This document shows positions 1 through 60,399 of a stretch of DNA of 64,000 bases, in pieces. The position numbers and the translations under genes are program-made. The stretch is from Glandiceps talaboti (taxonomy: Eukaryota > Hemichordata > Enteropneusta > Spengelidae). The stretch is from the NCBI RefSeq assembly GCF_964340395.1, contig NC_135564.1:22031442-22095441 (forward strand). The letters are read 5' to 3'. How positions within the stretch are numbered: the stretch's first letter is position 1; each line of letters opens with the position of its first letter. The notes under the pieces were generated by a model, which saw nothing but the letters and a program-made list of their open reading frames with translations, was not told the DNA's origin and ran no database searches.

Positions 1-3000
1 TATGTGAGACCAAGGGCACGAGGCAACAATTCTGGTGTCTATTACAATTAATAACGAATAACATGAATAAAGACAACATCAAAAAGTTCCATCAAGTTCT
101 TGTTTATAATTATTTCAGTATCTTGAATCGCTAATTAATATATAATTATAATACACAGAGAAATACATATATTTAACTCGATCGAATCATGCTGGAATAT
201 AAATAGAATATATGAGATGCTGTGCTGTGGCGTGTAATGATTGAATAGCACCCCCAACAGTTGTAGAATTTAGTTCTCTGTCTTGTCGCGCTATCACAAG
301 CTCGAATGATTGGAATCTTGGCAAACGTCCATGAAAGTACTAGAATTTAAAAATTTAACCTCCACGAGCCCAGCATTTACTCAATTTGCTCATTTGCTAA
401 TGTATTACTAGTTTAAACAAGGAATGCATTTGAGCTCAAGCATGGCAAGCAGCACATCAGCTGTCGCGAGTGCACATAAAGCGTCGATTTTGCACCATGA
501 TCATGTTCCATTAATATTGGTAACAGATAAAGCATTACAGACTAAATCTATCCGTATATTGTCTTTTTCTTTATTCTTTTATGGAGTCTTCCATATTTAT
601 ATAAACTTACTCTGTGATTAAAATGTTTCATTTTTTAAAAGACCAGAAAGTGTACATACATATAATATTTACATACATATAATATTTAATTTTTAACCAT
701 TCCATTTCTGGCCTTATACCCAAAATAACAAATATGTGTAGACGTGTATAATGAGTTTATTAAAATATACTATAAATAAAGAAGTAAGTAAGTAAATGTG
801 ACTCATAGCTAACTTGGGCCTTTATTACCTGTATATAATTATCATTTTCAGATTTCACCAGGATTGTTACCTCATGCCCATGGTGAGACATTTTTGATCA
901 TGACTTGTGTTTGACCATGTGAGGCATATGCTAGTTACCTAATTTTGTGACTTTGACCTATATACCAAAATGACAGCCATATTTGTGCTAAAAATCACAT
1001 TTTGCCTGTTATCTCTAAAAGTCTATGGACACCATTCAAGTGTCTACCCTCATGCTATCAATGATAAGCATTCTAATGAGACCATTACCTTTGATCTTGA
1101 CAAACATTTTCAAGGTGAAGTGAGAGAAAGGGTTACATTCTAACTGTATACTTCAGACAGCTAAATATTATTGCTAATTATACTGAAAACCCAACACTAT
1201 AAACATTTGCATCCCTGGAAAGTCTAACAAAGCATTTCCGTTAAAATGCTAATCATCTTGCCAAACAACACACAAGTTGGTTGGGGGGGGGGGGGGGGGG
1301 GGTCCTCCTATCTACATGGTATACCCCATAGTTAACTTGATCTCTTTGTATTTAAAAGGAATTGGGTGGGGTGGGGGGTGTCACTAACTCATTATATATT
1401 ACATACCCTATAGCCAACTACTTATACATGCAAAGTATGAATGTGGTTAGTGTAATACATATAATATACTTTAGTCAACCAGTAATGTGTGGAGAGAGAG
1501 ACGGAGGGAGTACTTTTCCAAGTTACAACCTTATTTACCTTACCACCTGACTGTAACTGTAACTGTGACTGTGAATGAAGGTAGTATGGGCCTATTTCAT
1601 CTTTCCACTTTGTTTCCAAAGTATCATCAGAGATGTGGCTGATAAATAGTTATTGACATTTGGATTGCAATACTCAAATTGCTGCCATCACAGGACCAAC
1701 TTTTATTTTTTTTAACTTAGTACAGCTAAGTCTAAACAGACGACAACTATGCTCTACTACATATATGTTAGAAGAATACAAATTAAAATATTTTATAGGA
1801 GCATATGATCTTACTAGTCAACCAATCATGCTGCATGTTACAACCATCACAAATAATAAATACTGATTCAACCAATCATGCTGCATGTTACAACCATCAC
1901 AAACAAAAAATACTAATTCAACCAATCATGTTGCAAACAACAATTCTTTATTATAAAGAGGAGAATCTTGGGCTACAAATAAGTGGGTGCCATAGCAACC
2001 AAATTTAGGGTGTCCGTACAAATCACCATTACATAATTGTGCATCTTGGAGGTGACGCAAACTAAAATCCACCATGTTGACTGGACAATGCACCTTTTAC
2101 AACTTGACAACACTGCAATTTTTGGCCTTGCTGGCACCTTAGTATCCAAGTTTTGTAGTCAAAACCAAAGAGTACGTATGCATACCTGTAAATAACAACA
2201 TATCTACTTTGATCACATCTACTGCTAAATGACTCATTTTGATATAATCTGTCAGAACTATCACTTTTCAATTCGTAATATTCTATTCAAATTTTTGGCT
2301 GAGTTTATTTACATTGCCAAGTTTAGGGGAGGTCCTACCTACTGTATGTACTGAAGTCATTAAAAATAAACTTTTTTTATCATTCAAAAATTTACTAATT
2401 CTGCTAATCAAGTGACGCAGAGCAATGGCACCTCTTAAAATGAGCTGAAATTAAAACTCAAAAGTAATTTATCTTTTTTTTTAATTTTTGTACTTTTTCC
2501 TGTTTACTTTACCAGGTTTGAATGAGAAAAGAAAATAAAGTTGGATATTTTGATAAAATCTTTGCTCTACTTATTGTTTAATGTGGTACAAAATAACACC
2601 TTGTTTTTGTGCAAATGCGTAAATGAAAATGAGCGGGTAGTAGACTACTATCAAACTCAAGATATAAAACTTCAAATCTGGTTATGACAACGACCATGGT
2701 GAACTTTCACCATCTAGTCAACCACCCTCATGAACTGTGGGTAAGTACAGCCACCAATGTCTACAACTACTTCATTAGAGGTGCTAAGGTGGCTATAATA
2801 TTTAAAACATTTATCTATGTCTGACTCTTGGTTAGTAACAATTGTGACCTACATCAGAAATCTTTCTCTAAGGCAGTAGAAACACATGATATAGTTTTGA
2901 TTTCTGTCACATTTTATCTTTTATATATTGTGGAGTACAAATATTGGTGTATCTTTTCTTTGCCAACTGAACTACATACAGTTCCTGAATGTCACAGGCC

Positions 3001-3825
3001 ACAACTGGTTCAAACCAGTCATGGCTGCTCAGAACTGATTATAACCAACATAATATTAATGGCTGTATATTGAAATGAAGAAAAGTGAACTACATATAGT
3101 GCCACTGACCAGTATTTGTATCAAATTCAATATTACTTAGTAAACTGCCTTCTTTTTCACAAATTCCTAAAAATTTGAACTTGTGTTTTGATGAAAAGAC
3201 AATTTGTATTCTGTAGTCATGTCATGACATGAAATGACACTGACTGTGTCTCTTTATAAAAAATGAAATAACAGTCATGTTGACTTATTATTAGATTACT
3301 ACTGTATCAAAACACACAGGAAAACACAATAGTCATCAGGGAAAGATTAAAATAGTTATACTGTGAGAAATGTCAATAAAATGTGTCTGTATTTCTTTCC
3401 CATAGATTATTTCATGAATATACAGTATATCATGACAACTATAGCTCTAACTGTTGACACATTGTCACATGACTAGACTAGGCTTTCAAAATAAACATTG
3501 GTACTCTTTTTAAGAATCCTTTGTGGACACTCCTTTCAATTTTCTACTATCTAGGGCTCCATGGTTACAAATGGATAATGAGAAACAAATATGAAGATGA
3601 GTTTGCTCAGTTGCCATGGAAACATCAAGTTACATGTCGTCAATGTAAATATCTTGTGTTATTTTCATAGTTTGTGGGGCAGCAGGCAGGCAAGCTAAGG
3701 CTATGGTGTTGACTAAATCCTTCAAGGGTCGACCCACTCACAGGATCTGGATTTTGCCGATGCACAAGTTGTTCTATTTCTCTTTGAATAGTTCCCCAAA
3801 TTGTCAGACGCTTATTGTCAACTCT
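1..3825. other. 3' flank of SMAD2/3 (transcript sense), no gene recognised
   Basis: AT-rich sequence with no convincing exon or long frame. It contains a run of 20 G at 1283-1302 and a three-copy imperfect tandem of about 50 bp (core AACCAATCATGCTGCATG) around 1815-1930. The part nearest 3826 should be the SMAD2/3 3' UTR. Nothing else is supportable. Confidence 0.5.
1283..1302. repeat. poly-G tract, 20 nt
   Basis: Uninterrupted G run on the plus strand; similar runs occur at 38747-38771 and 51730-51748. Confidence 0.95.
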
Positions 3826-53409
<49,584 letters not shown>

Positions 53410-53666
53410 CTGGTACAACATAATGCCACTTGTTACTATGCCCTCTTTAAGGATATCTGGAAACATCGAAGAAACAAGAAATCAGCCATCCATCCATCTA
53501 TCCAAACATTAGACAGGTATGGAATCAAACACTGATATGAGTGTCAGTACATTTTAAAAGTAACCCATATCATCAACCTTATGTTGAACTTGAAATGATC
53601 AAAGAAATGACATACTTTTCTTAGTACATGAATAATGACTTGTATGACATAATTATGCCACCTAGG

Positions 53667-55204
53667 TCAATATGACGTCCCACATCGTCTATGACGTCCA
53701 ACATCGTTTATGTCAATATGACGTCCAACATCGTTTATGTCAATATGACGTCCAACATCGTTTATGTCAATATGACATCCAACATCGTCTATGACGTCCA
53801 ACATCGTTTATGTCAATATGACGTCCAACATCGTCTATGACGTCCAACATCGTTTATGTCAATATGACGTCCAACATCGTCTATGTCAATATGACATCCA
53901 ACATCGTCTATGACGTCCAACATTGTCTATGTCAATATGACGTCCAACATCGTCTATGACGTCCAACATCGTCTATGTCAATATGACGTCCCACATCGTT
54001 TATGTCAATATGACGTCCAACATCGTCTATGTCAATATGACGTCCAACATCGTCTATGTCAATATGACGTCCAACATTGTCTATGTCAATATGACGTCCC
54101 ACATCGTTTATGTCAATATGACGTCCAACATCGTTTATGTCAATATGACGTCCAACATCGTCTATGTCAATATGACGTCCAACATCGTCTATGTCAATAT
54201 GACGTCCAACATCGTCTATGTCAATATGATGTCCAACATCGTTTATGTCAATATGATGTCCAACATCGTCTATGTCAATATGACGTCCAACATCGTCTAT
54301 ATCAATATGACGTCCAACATCGTCTATGTCAATATGATGTCCAACATCGTTTATGTCAATATGACGTCCAACATCGTCTATGTCAATATGACGTCCAACA
54401 TCGTCTATGACGTCCAACATCGTCTATGTCGATATGACGTCCAACATCGTCTATGTCAATATGACGTCCAACATCGTCTATGTCGATATGATGTCCAACA
54501 TCGTCTATGTCAATATGACGTCCAACATCGTTTATGTCAATATGACGTCCAACATCGTCTATGTCAATATGACGTCCAACATCGTTTGTCAATATGACGT
54601 CCAACATCGTCTATGTCAATATGACGTCCAACATCGTTTATGTCAATATGACGTCCAACATCGTCTATGTCAATATGACGTCCAACATCGTCTATGACGT
54701 CCAACATTGTCTATGTCAATATGACGTCCAACATCGTTTATGTCAATATGACGTCCAACATCGTCTATGTCAATATGACGTCTAACATTGTCTATGTCAA
54801 TATGACGTCCAACATCGTCTATGTCAATATGACGTCTAACATTGTCTATGTCAATATGACGTCCAACATCGTCTATGTCAATATGACGTCCAACATCGTC
54901 TATGTCAATATGACGTCCAACATCGTCTATGTCAATATGACATCCAACATCGTCTATGTCAATAAGATGTCCAACATCGTCTATGTCAATATGACGTCCA
55001 ACATCGTCTATGTCAATATGATGTCCAACATCGTCTATGTCAATATGACGTCCAACATCGTCTATGTCAATATGACGTCCAACATCGTCTATGTCAATAT
55101 GACGTCCAACATCGTCTATGTCAATATGACGTCCAACATCGTCTATGTCAATATGACGTCCAACATCGTCTATGTCAATATGACGTCCAACATCGTCTAT
55201 GTCA
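53667..55204. repeat. 27-bp minisatellite carrying TGACGTCC, about 55 copies
   Basis: Core GTCAATATGACGTCCAACAT then CGTCTAT. Interspersed shortened units lack the GTCAATA block (CTATGACGTCCAACATCGTC). Most units have two CpGs and a CRE half-site (TGACG). Stop-free in several frames; not coding. Located in the SMAD2/3 intron upstream of the MH1 exon. Confidence 0.97.
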
Positions 55205-55281
55205 AATTTGTGATTTGATATACAACTTGTATGACTTTATACATGTCCAAAATGTACTGGACAATTAGAAACAGGTTTGTA

Positions 55282-55347
55282 TTCAAGCTAGGGAGTCAGG
55301 CATAAGGTTGGATTAAACATAGAAAGAACAAGACTCCCTAGCTTGAA
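55282..55347. repeat. perfect 16-bp inverted repeat with 34-nt loop
   Basis: TTCAAGCTAGGGAGTC at 55282-55297 pairs with GACTCCCTAGCTTGAA at 55332-55347. It would fold as a hairpin in the transcript. No element termini recognised. Confidence 0.85.
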
Positions 55348-55589
55348 CACAATTTATTTGATTTTATCATGTACCTTTATATTTAAACTTTACACTCAGA
55401 GATAAATGTTTGAATCCCATGTTTTCACATTACAGTGACACGTCATTGGTGATATCACAAAGAGTAGATTCATGATGACTTAATGACAAAACCTATTTCC
55501 CAACTATAAAATCTAAACTTTAATCAAAATTCTACGAATGTAGTCAATATATGTACAAACACTGCATAATAAACCGCAGAGAATTCGAT

Positions 55590-55867
55590 GAATATAGCTA
55601 TACGGTACAATTTATTTTTCATTTATTTATCAGATAACCAACGGGAGCTAGTCCCATTTATAGGCTCCTTTGGTTCAGTGTTAGTGCACGAAGGTACCAG
55701 AATACTCGGGGGAAACACGTGTTGTGTGGTAGGAGTCAAACTGAACGACACTCTCCTTATTTACAGCATGGTAATTTATTCAAACACTGCTGACACCAGG
55801 TGAGTTTGAACCCAGGCTGGAGAGGTAAGAGGCATATGAGCTAACCACTCGGCCACCGCCAACCCAA
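55590..55867 (-). mobile_element. tRNA-derived SINE-like element
   Basis: On the minus strand, GGCGGTGGCCGAGTGGTTAG contains a perfect pol III A box (TGGCCGAGTGG, 55855-55845). A B-box-like GGTTCAAACTC (55812-55802) lies at tRNA-like spacing. The head resembles a Leu/Ser-type tRNA but the T arm and acceptor stem do not close, so it is not a functional tRNA. A roughly 200-bp unrelated body follows and an AAATAAATG-rich tail, typical of a SINE. Exact ends and target duplication not resolved. Confidence 0.65.
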
Positions 55868-55869
55868 CA

Positions 55870-57160
55870 ATGTTGTATCACCATACATATACCACATAAG
55901 AAACCATATAGAATTGTGGCATACAAACACTTTACACTGTTTAATATATCATGATGAAACAAGAACTTATATTGTATACTCTCTATTAGTCCTTATAGTA
56001 ATACTAATAACATTTGAAGTAAGTCTTGTTTAATATCAGTGTTGGAGTCTTTTAATGTTACCGCAATAACAGATTACTGTAAATTGGTATGCAAAGTGTG
56101 ATCAAATATACCAGTATAACATTATCTTCTGCACATAGTATCTACTAGTACTTAGATTTACTCTTGTATTATCAGTGAAAGGCTACTTCAAATATTGCAT
56201 GGTTAAAAGATTTCTAAGGTACATACATGTATATCAAATAATTCATGACTATAATAGACTTCACAAGCATGCAAGTTTGACTAAGAGGCCCTTGGCAAGA
56301 AATATATGCAAATATGTAATCTCCATGAGAATCCCAATGAGGTCAAATTCCTAAATGGCAAAAACAGGAAATCTATGAAGGGATTGCCAATAGCAACAGC
56401 ATACTGGTCATAGGGTTATACTACTCATCAAGATTGATGGTGATAACAATTTAAGTTCACGCCATGAGTTAGCTATACTTCCACTAGCAAATGACACTAG
56501 TTTTTGTTATTTATTAGCTTCAATGCTTTCAAATAGTGTACAGTAGGTATAAATCAGAGCTAACATTTAAGGTCAACTGACAGTTCCTGTATTACTCAAA
56601 TAAGATTAGGATGCTGTATGCGTGTTGAAAATACAAGACTTTGTTAAATAGTAATACAATGCCACCCCTTTGTACCACCACAAGCTTTCTATGACAGAGG
56701 CAACTGAGGTACAATCTTGCTCACTAGTTAAAGATAGACACAAACTAACACTATTTGGGCAACATAATGACAACATGTTGTCATAAGGATATTGTTCTAA
56801 TTACACTCTCAGTAGTGTGGCATTTCTGATGACTTCCATCACCTAACAAATTGATCCTATCAAGTGTGTACTGTACAAAAATCCTTTGGCCAATCCTAGC
56901 TTTCAACCTGAGACCACATGTCTCCTTTAGGGCTGTCGATCAATTTATAACAATTTTGACCTGTAACTGTCCTCAGAGATAAAATCAACCTACTAATTGA
57001 CATAACATGTACATTATCTAATTACTGGTATTTTAACTATTTGAAGTGAAGGTATTGTTGGTTACTCCAGTTAAAGCTAGTATACTTTAACAGCCTGGTA
57101 TTATATTCATCACAAATTCAGCATATCATTGGTTTATATTAATCTTCCAAATAGTAATGT
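55870..57160. other. intronic/upstream sequence, nothing recognised
   Basis: Searched by eye on the minus strand for the missing SMAD2/3 first coding exon (LLGWKKGE, KWCEKAV, TIPR-type motifs) without success. Confidence 0.45.
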
Positions 57161-57165
57161 AATAA

Positions 57166-57468
57166 TTAAAGTGGCCATATGGATGAGAATTTGGTATTTA
57201 TTTTGGATTTTTGTTTCATATACCAAGTCCATGTTCATATCTCAATAAACAGCAAAACACTAAACAATGTGTAAAATGTTTGTTATTGTACGTACAATAA
57301 CAAACTTTTTACACTTTTTGCATCATTTTGCAATGCATTGAGGTATGAACATGGACTTGGTATATGTTCTTTCGCATTATTTTTTCAAGTAGAAAAACAG
57401 AGTGAAGCTGTTTTATCAAACAAAAATCCAAAATAAATACCAAATTCTCATCCATATGGCCACTTTAA
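57166..57468. mobile_element. foldback / MITE-like element with 51-bp perfect inverted arms
   Basis: TTAAAGTGGCCATATGGATG... (51 bp from 57166) is perfectly inverted at the right end (to 57468). Further in, CATATACCAAGTCCATG and TTCATATCTCAAT pair with their inverse at about 57340-57372 with one mismatch, and the centre is a 28-bp perfect palindrome at 57278-57305 around GTAC|GTAC. The right arm has an extra ~50 bp between the outer and inner arms. Borders are TTAA (or TA) on both sides. No coding capacity. Superfamily undecided: TTAA suggests piggyBac-type, TA suggests Tc1/mariner. Confidence 0.85.
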
Positions 57469-57478
57469 ACTCTTCCAC

Positions 57479-58025
57479 AATATACAATACTATCTGTTTA
57501 TACAATACTATCTGTTTATACAATACTATCTGTTTATACAATACTGACTATCTGTTTATACAATACTATTTGTTTATACAATACTATCTGTTTATACAAT
57601 ACTGACTATCTGTTTATACAATACTATCTGTTTATACAATACTATCTGTTTATACAATACTGACTATCTGTTTATACAATACTATTTGTTTATACAATAC
57701 TATCTGTTTATACAATACTGACTATCTGTTTATACAATACTATCTGTTTATACAATACTATCTGTTTATACAATACTGACTATCTGTTTATACAATACTA
57801 TCTGTTTATACAATACTATCTGTTTATACAATACTGACTATCTGTTTATACAATACTATCTGTTTATACAATACTATCTGTTTATACAATACTATCTGTT
57901 TATACAATACTGACTATCTGTTTATACAATACTATCTGTTTATACAATACTATCTGTTTATACAATACTGACTATCTGTTTATACAATACTATCTGTTTA
58001 TCACATACTATCTGTTTATCACATA
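57479..58025. repeat. 18/22-bp minisatellite
   Basis: Core TATACAATACTATCTGTT, with every third unit or so extended by GACT (ATACTGACTATC), giving an approximate 58-bp higher-order period. The last two units change to TATCACATACTATC. Confidence 0.95.
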
Positions 58026-58790
58026 AATACGTGCATATCTTCTACTGTGTGACGTCAAACATGGGGTGATTTTAGAGCATATCACCCCTGTTCTACCGAA
58101 CTATTTTTTCTGTTCGAGTGTTCGTATCAATCCTACGCTACGATCAAGTTTATCATAATAATTATGTGCTTTCAAAACGTAAATGCATACATTACGTTAC
58201 ATATATCCTTGGATGGCATGAGTTTGATACGTAGAAGTCCTTTTCTTTTTATTTGATACATTTTATTCTATTTAAAAATCACGTAGATTATCAATGTAGC
58301 AGCCGGCAAGCTTCCGATTATCCATCGAGCTCAGATCTCCGAACTTACACAGCCCGAGAAAATATGATTAAAATGACGGCACAAAAGTCGTATTCAGACA
58401 ATTCTACTTACGTTTTAGACTAAATTCGATATTACATGTACACCGCAAGGTTATAACCGTTAATTTTGGTTGAGAAACCACACAACAGTATGACCGATAC
58501 CATACATATGGTAAGCTTGACTTGCGACAGGTCACGCGATTATGTAATTTACATAGCCGTCGGGTGCCATTTTTTAATACGCGATGAAGAATATAGTGCG
58601 ATGAAATGATGCAGTATACGTAAAATATGATTTAAAATTTTAGAAAAATACGGGGAAATGCTTAGTTATGTGATAAATATATAAGTCCATGAAATCAATG
58701 TTAGTTTTATGTCATAATGCTCCTCGTATGATTCCGCGGACTACAAGTTCTCGCCTACCGGCTCGAATTTGTATTAGTATTAGCGACTTA
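58026..58790. promoter_or_regulatory. CpG-rich non-repetitive patch with perfect CRE; candidate promoter
   Basis: TGACGTCA at 58050-58057. The patch carries dozens of CpGs in about 770 bp (CCTACGCTACGATC, GCCGGCAAGC, GTCACGCGATT, GCCGTCGGGTG, TTCCGCGGAC) although base composition stays AT-rich, in contrast to CpG-poor flanks. On the minus strand CTCGGGCTGT|GTAAGTTCGG at 58349/58348 is a good 5' splice site, so a non-coding first exon of SMAD2/3 ending at 58349 is conceivable; however, the required MH1 N-terminal exon is not found between here and 53263. Confidence 0.35.
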
Positions 58791-58795
58791 AATAT

Positions 58796-60137
58796 CCTAT
58801 AGTTTCATATATTACACATATGACCTATTTACACGTCCTATAGTTTCATATATTACCCATATGACCTATTTACACACCCTATAGTTTCATATATTACCCA
58901 TATGACCTATTTACACACCCTATAGTTTCATATTACACATATGACCTATTTACACACCCTATAGTTTCATATATTACCCATATGACCTATTTACACACCC
59001 TATAGTTTCATATATTACACATATGACCTATTTACACACCCTATAGTTTCATATATTACCCATATGACCTATTTACACATCCTATAGTTTCATATATTAC
59101 CCATATGACCTATTAACATATCCTATAGTTTCATATATTACACTTATGACCTATTTACATACCCTATAGTTTCATATATTACACATATAACCTATTAACA
59201 TATCCTATAGTTTCATATATTACACATATATCCTATTTACATACCCTATAGTTTCATATATTACACATATAACCTATTAACACACCCTATAGTTTCATAT
59301 ATTACCCATATGACCTATTAACACACCCTATAGTTTCATATATTACCCATATGACCTATTAACATACCCTATAGTTTCATATATTACACATATGACCTAT
59401 TAACATATCCTATAGTTTCATATATTACAAATATGACCTATTAACATATCCTATAGTTTCATATATTACACATATAACCTATTAACATATCCTATAGTTT
59501 CATATATTACACATATGACCTATTTACATATCCTATAGTTTCATATATTACACATATGACCTATTAACATACCCTATAGTTTCATATATTACACATATGA
59601 CCTATTAACATATCCTATAGTTTCATATATTACACATATGACCTATTTACATACCCTATAGTTTCATATATTACACATATAACCTATTAACATATCCTAT
59701 AGTTTCATATATTACACATATGACCTATTTACATATCCTATAGTTTCATATATTACACATATGACCTATTAACATACCCTATAGTTTCATATATTACACA
59801 TATGACCTATTTACATATCCTATAGTTTCATATATTACACATATGACCTATTAACATATCCTATAGTTTCATATATTACACATATAACCTATTAACATAT
59901 CCTATAGTTTCATATATTACACATATAACCTATTAACATATCCTATAGTTTCATATATTACACATATAACCTATTAACATATCCTATAGTTTCATATATT
60001 ACACATATGACCTATTAACATATCCTATAGTTTCATATATTACACATATGACCTATTTACATACCCTATAGTTTCATATATTACACATATAACCTATTAA
60101 CATATCCTATAGTTTCATATATTACACATATAACCTA
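58796..60137. repeat. 41-bp minisatellite, left part, about 33 copies
   Basis: Core CCTATAGTTTCATATATTAC then ACATATGACCTATTAACATA. Variants: ACACATATG/ACCCATATG, ATTAACATAT/ATTTACACAC. The same array resumes after the piggyBac element at 62702. Confidence 0.97.
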
Positions 60138-60141
60138 TTAA
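60138..60141. repeat. TTAA target-site duplication, left
   Basis: TTAA of the minisatellite unit, duplicated at 62698-62701 on the other side of the piggyBac element. Confidence 0.93.
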
Positions 60142-60399
60142 CCCTATGAGCCCCACTGACCCTTTGATACAAATTATCACTTTCTCTCCATTGCTAATTT
60201 GCATATGAATACCTTAGAATCCCAAAACTTTCTTACTTTCACAGCTGATCTGACAGGTATCACACATCAAGGAGAAAATAACAAGGCAAATGTTTTTTTC
60301 ACTGTGAAATTAAAATTTTATTCAAATCCATATCTTTTCTTGTCATTTTTTTTACAATAATTCTTTAAAATCCATTTATACACAGAATTATTTATACAT

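Noticed and set aside
55796-55867. Functional tRNA gene on the minus strand
   Set aside because: A and B boxes are present but the B box is imperfect and the T arm and acceptor stem do not pair; a SINE head fits better.
55220-58790. Location of the SMAD2/3 first coding exon
   Set aside because: I looked on the minus strand for the conserved MH1 N-terminus (WKKGE, WCEKAV, LEKAI, TIPR before a donor) and found nothing; it is probably outside the window.
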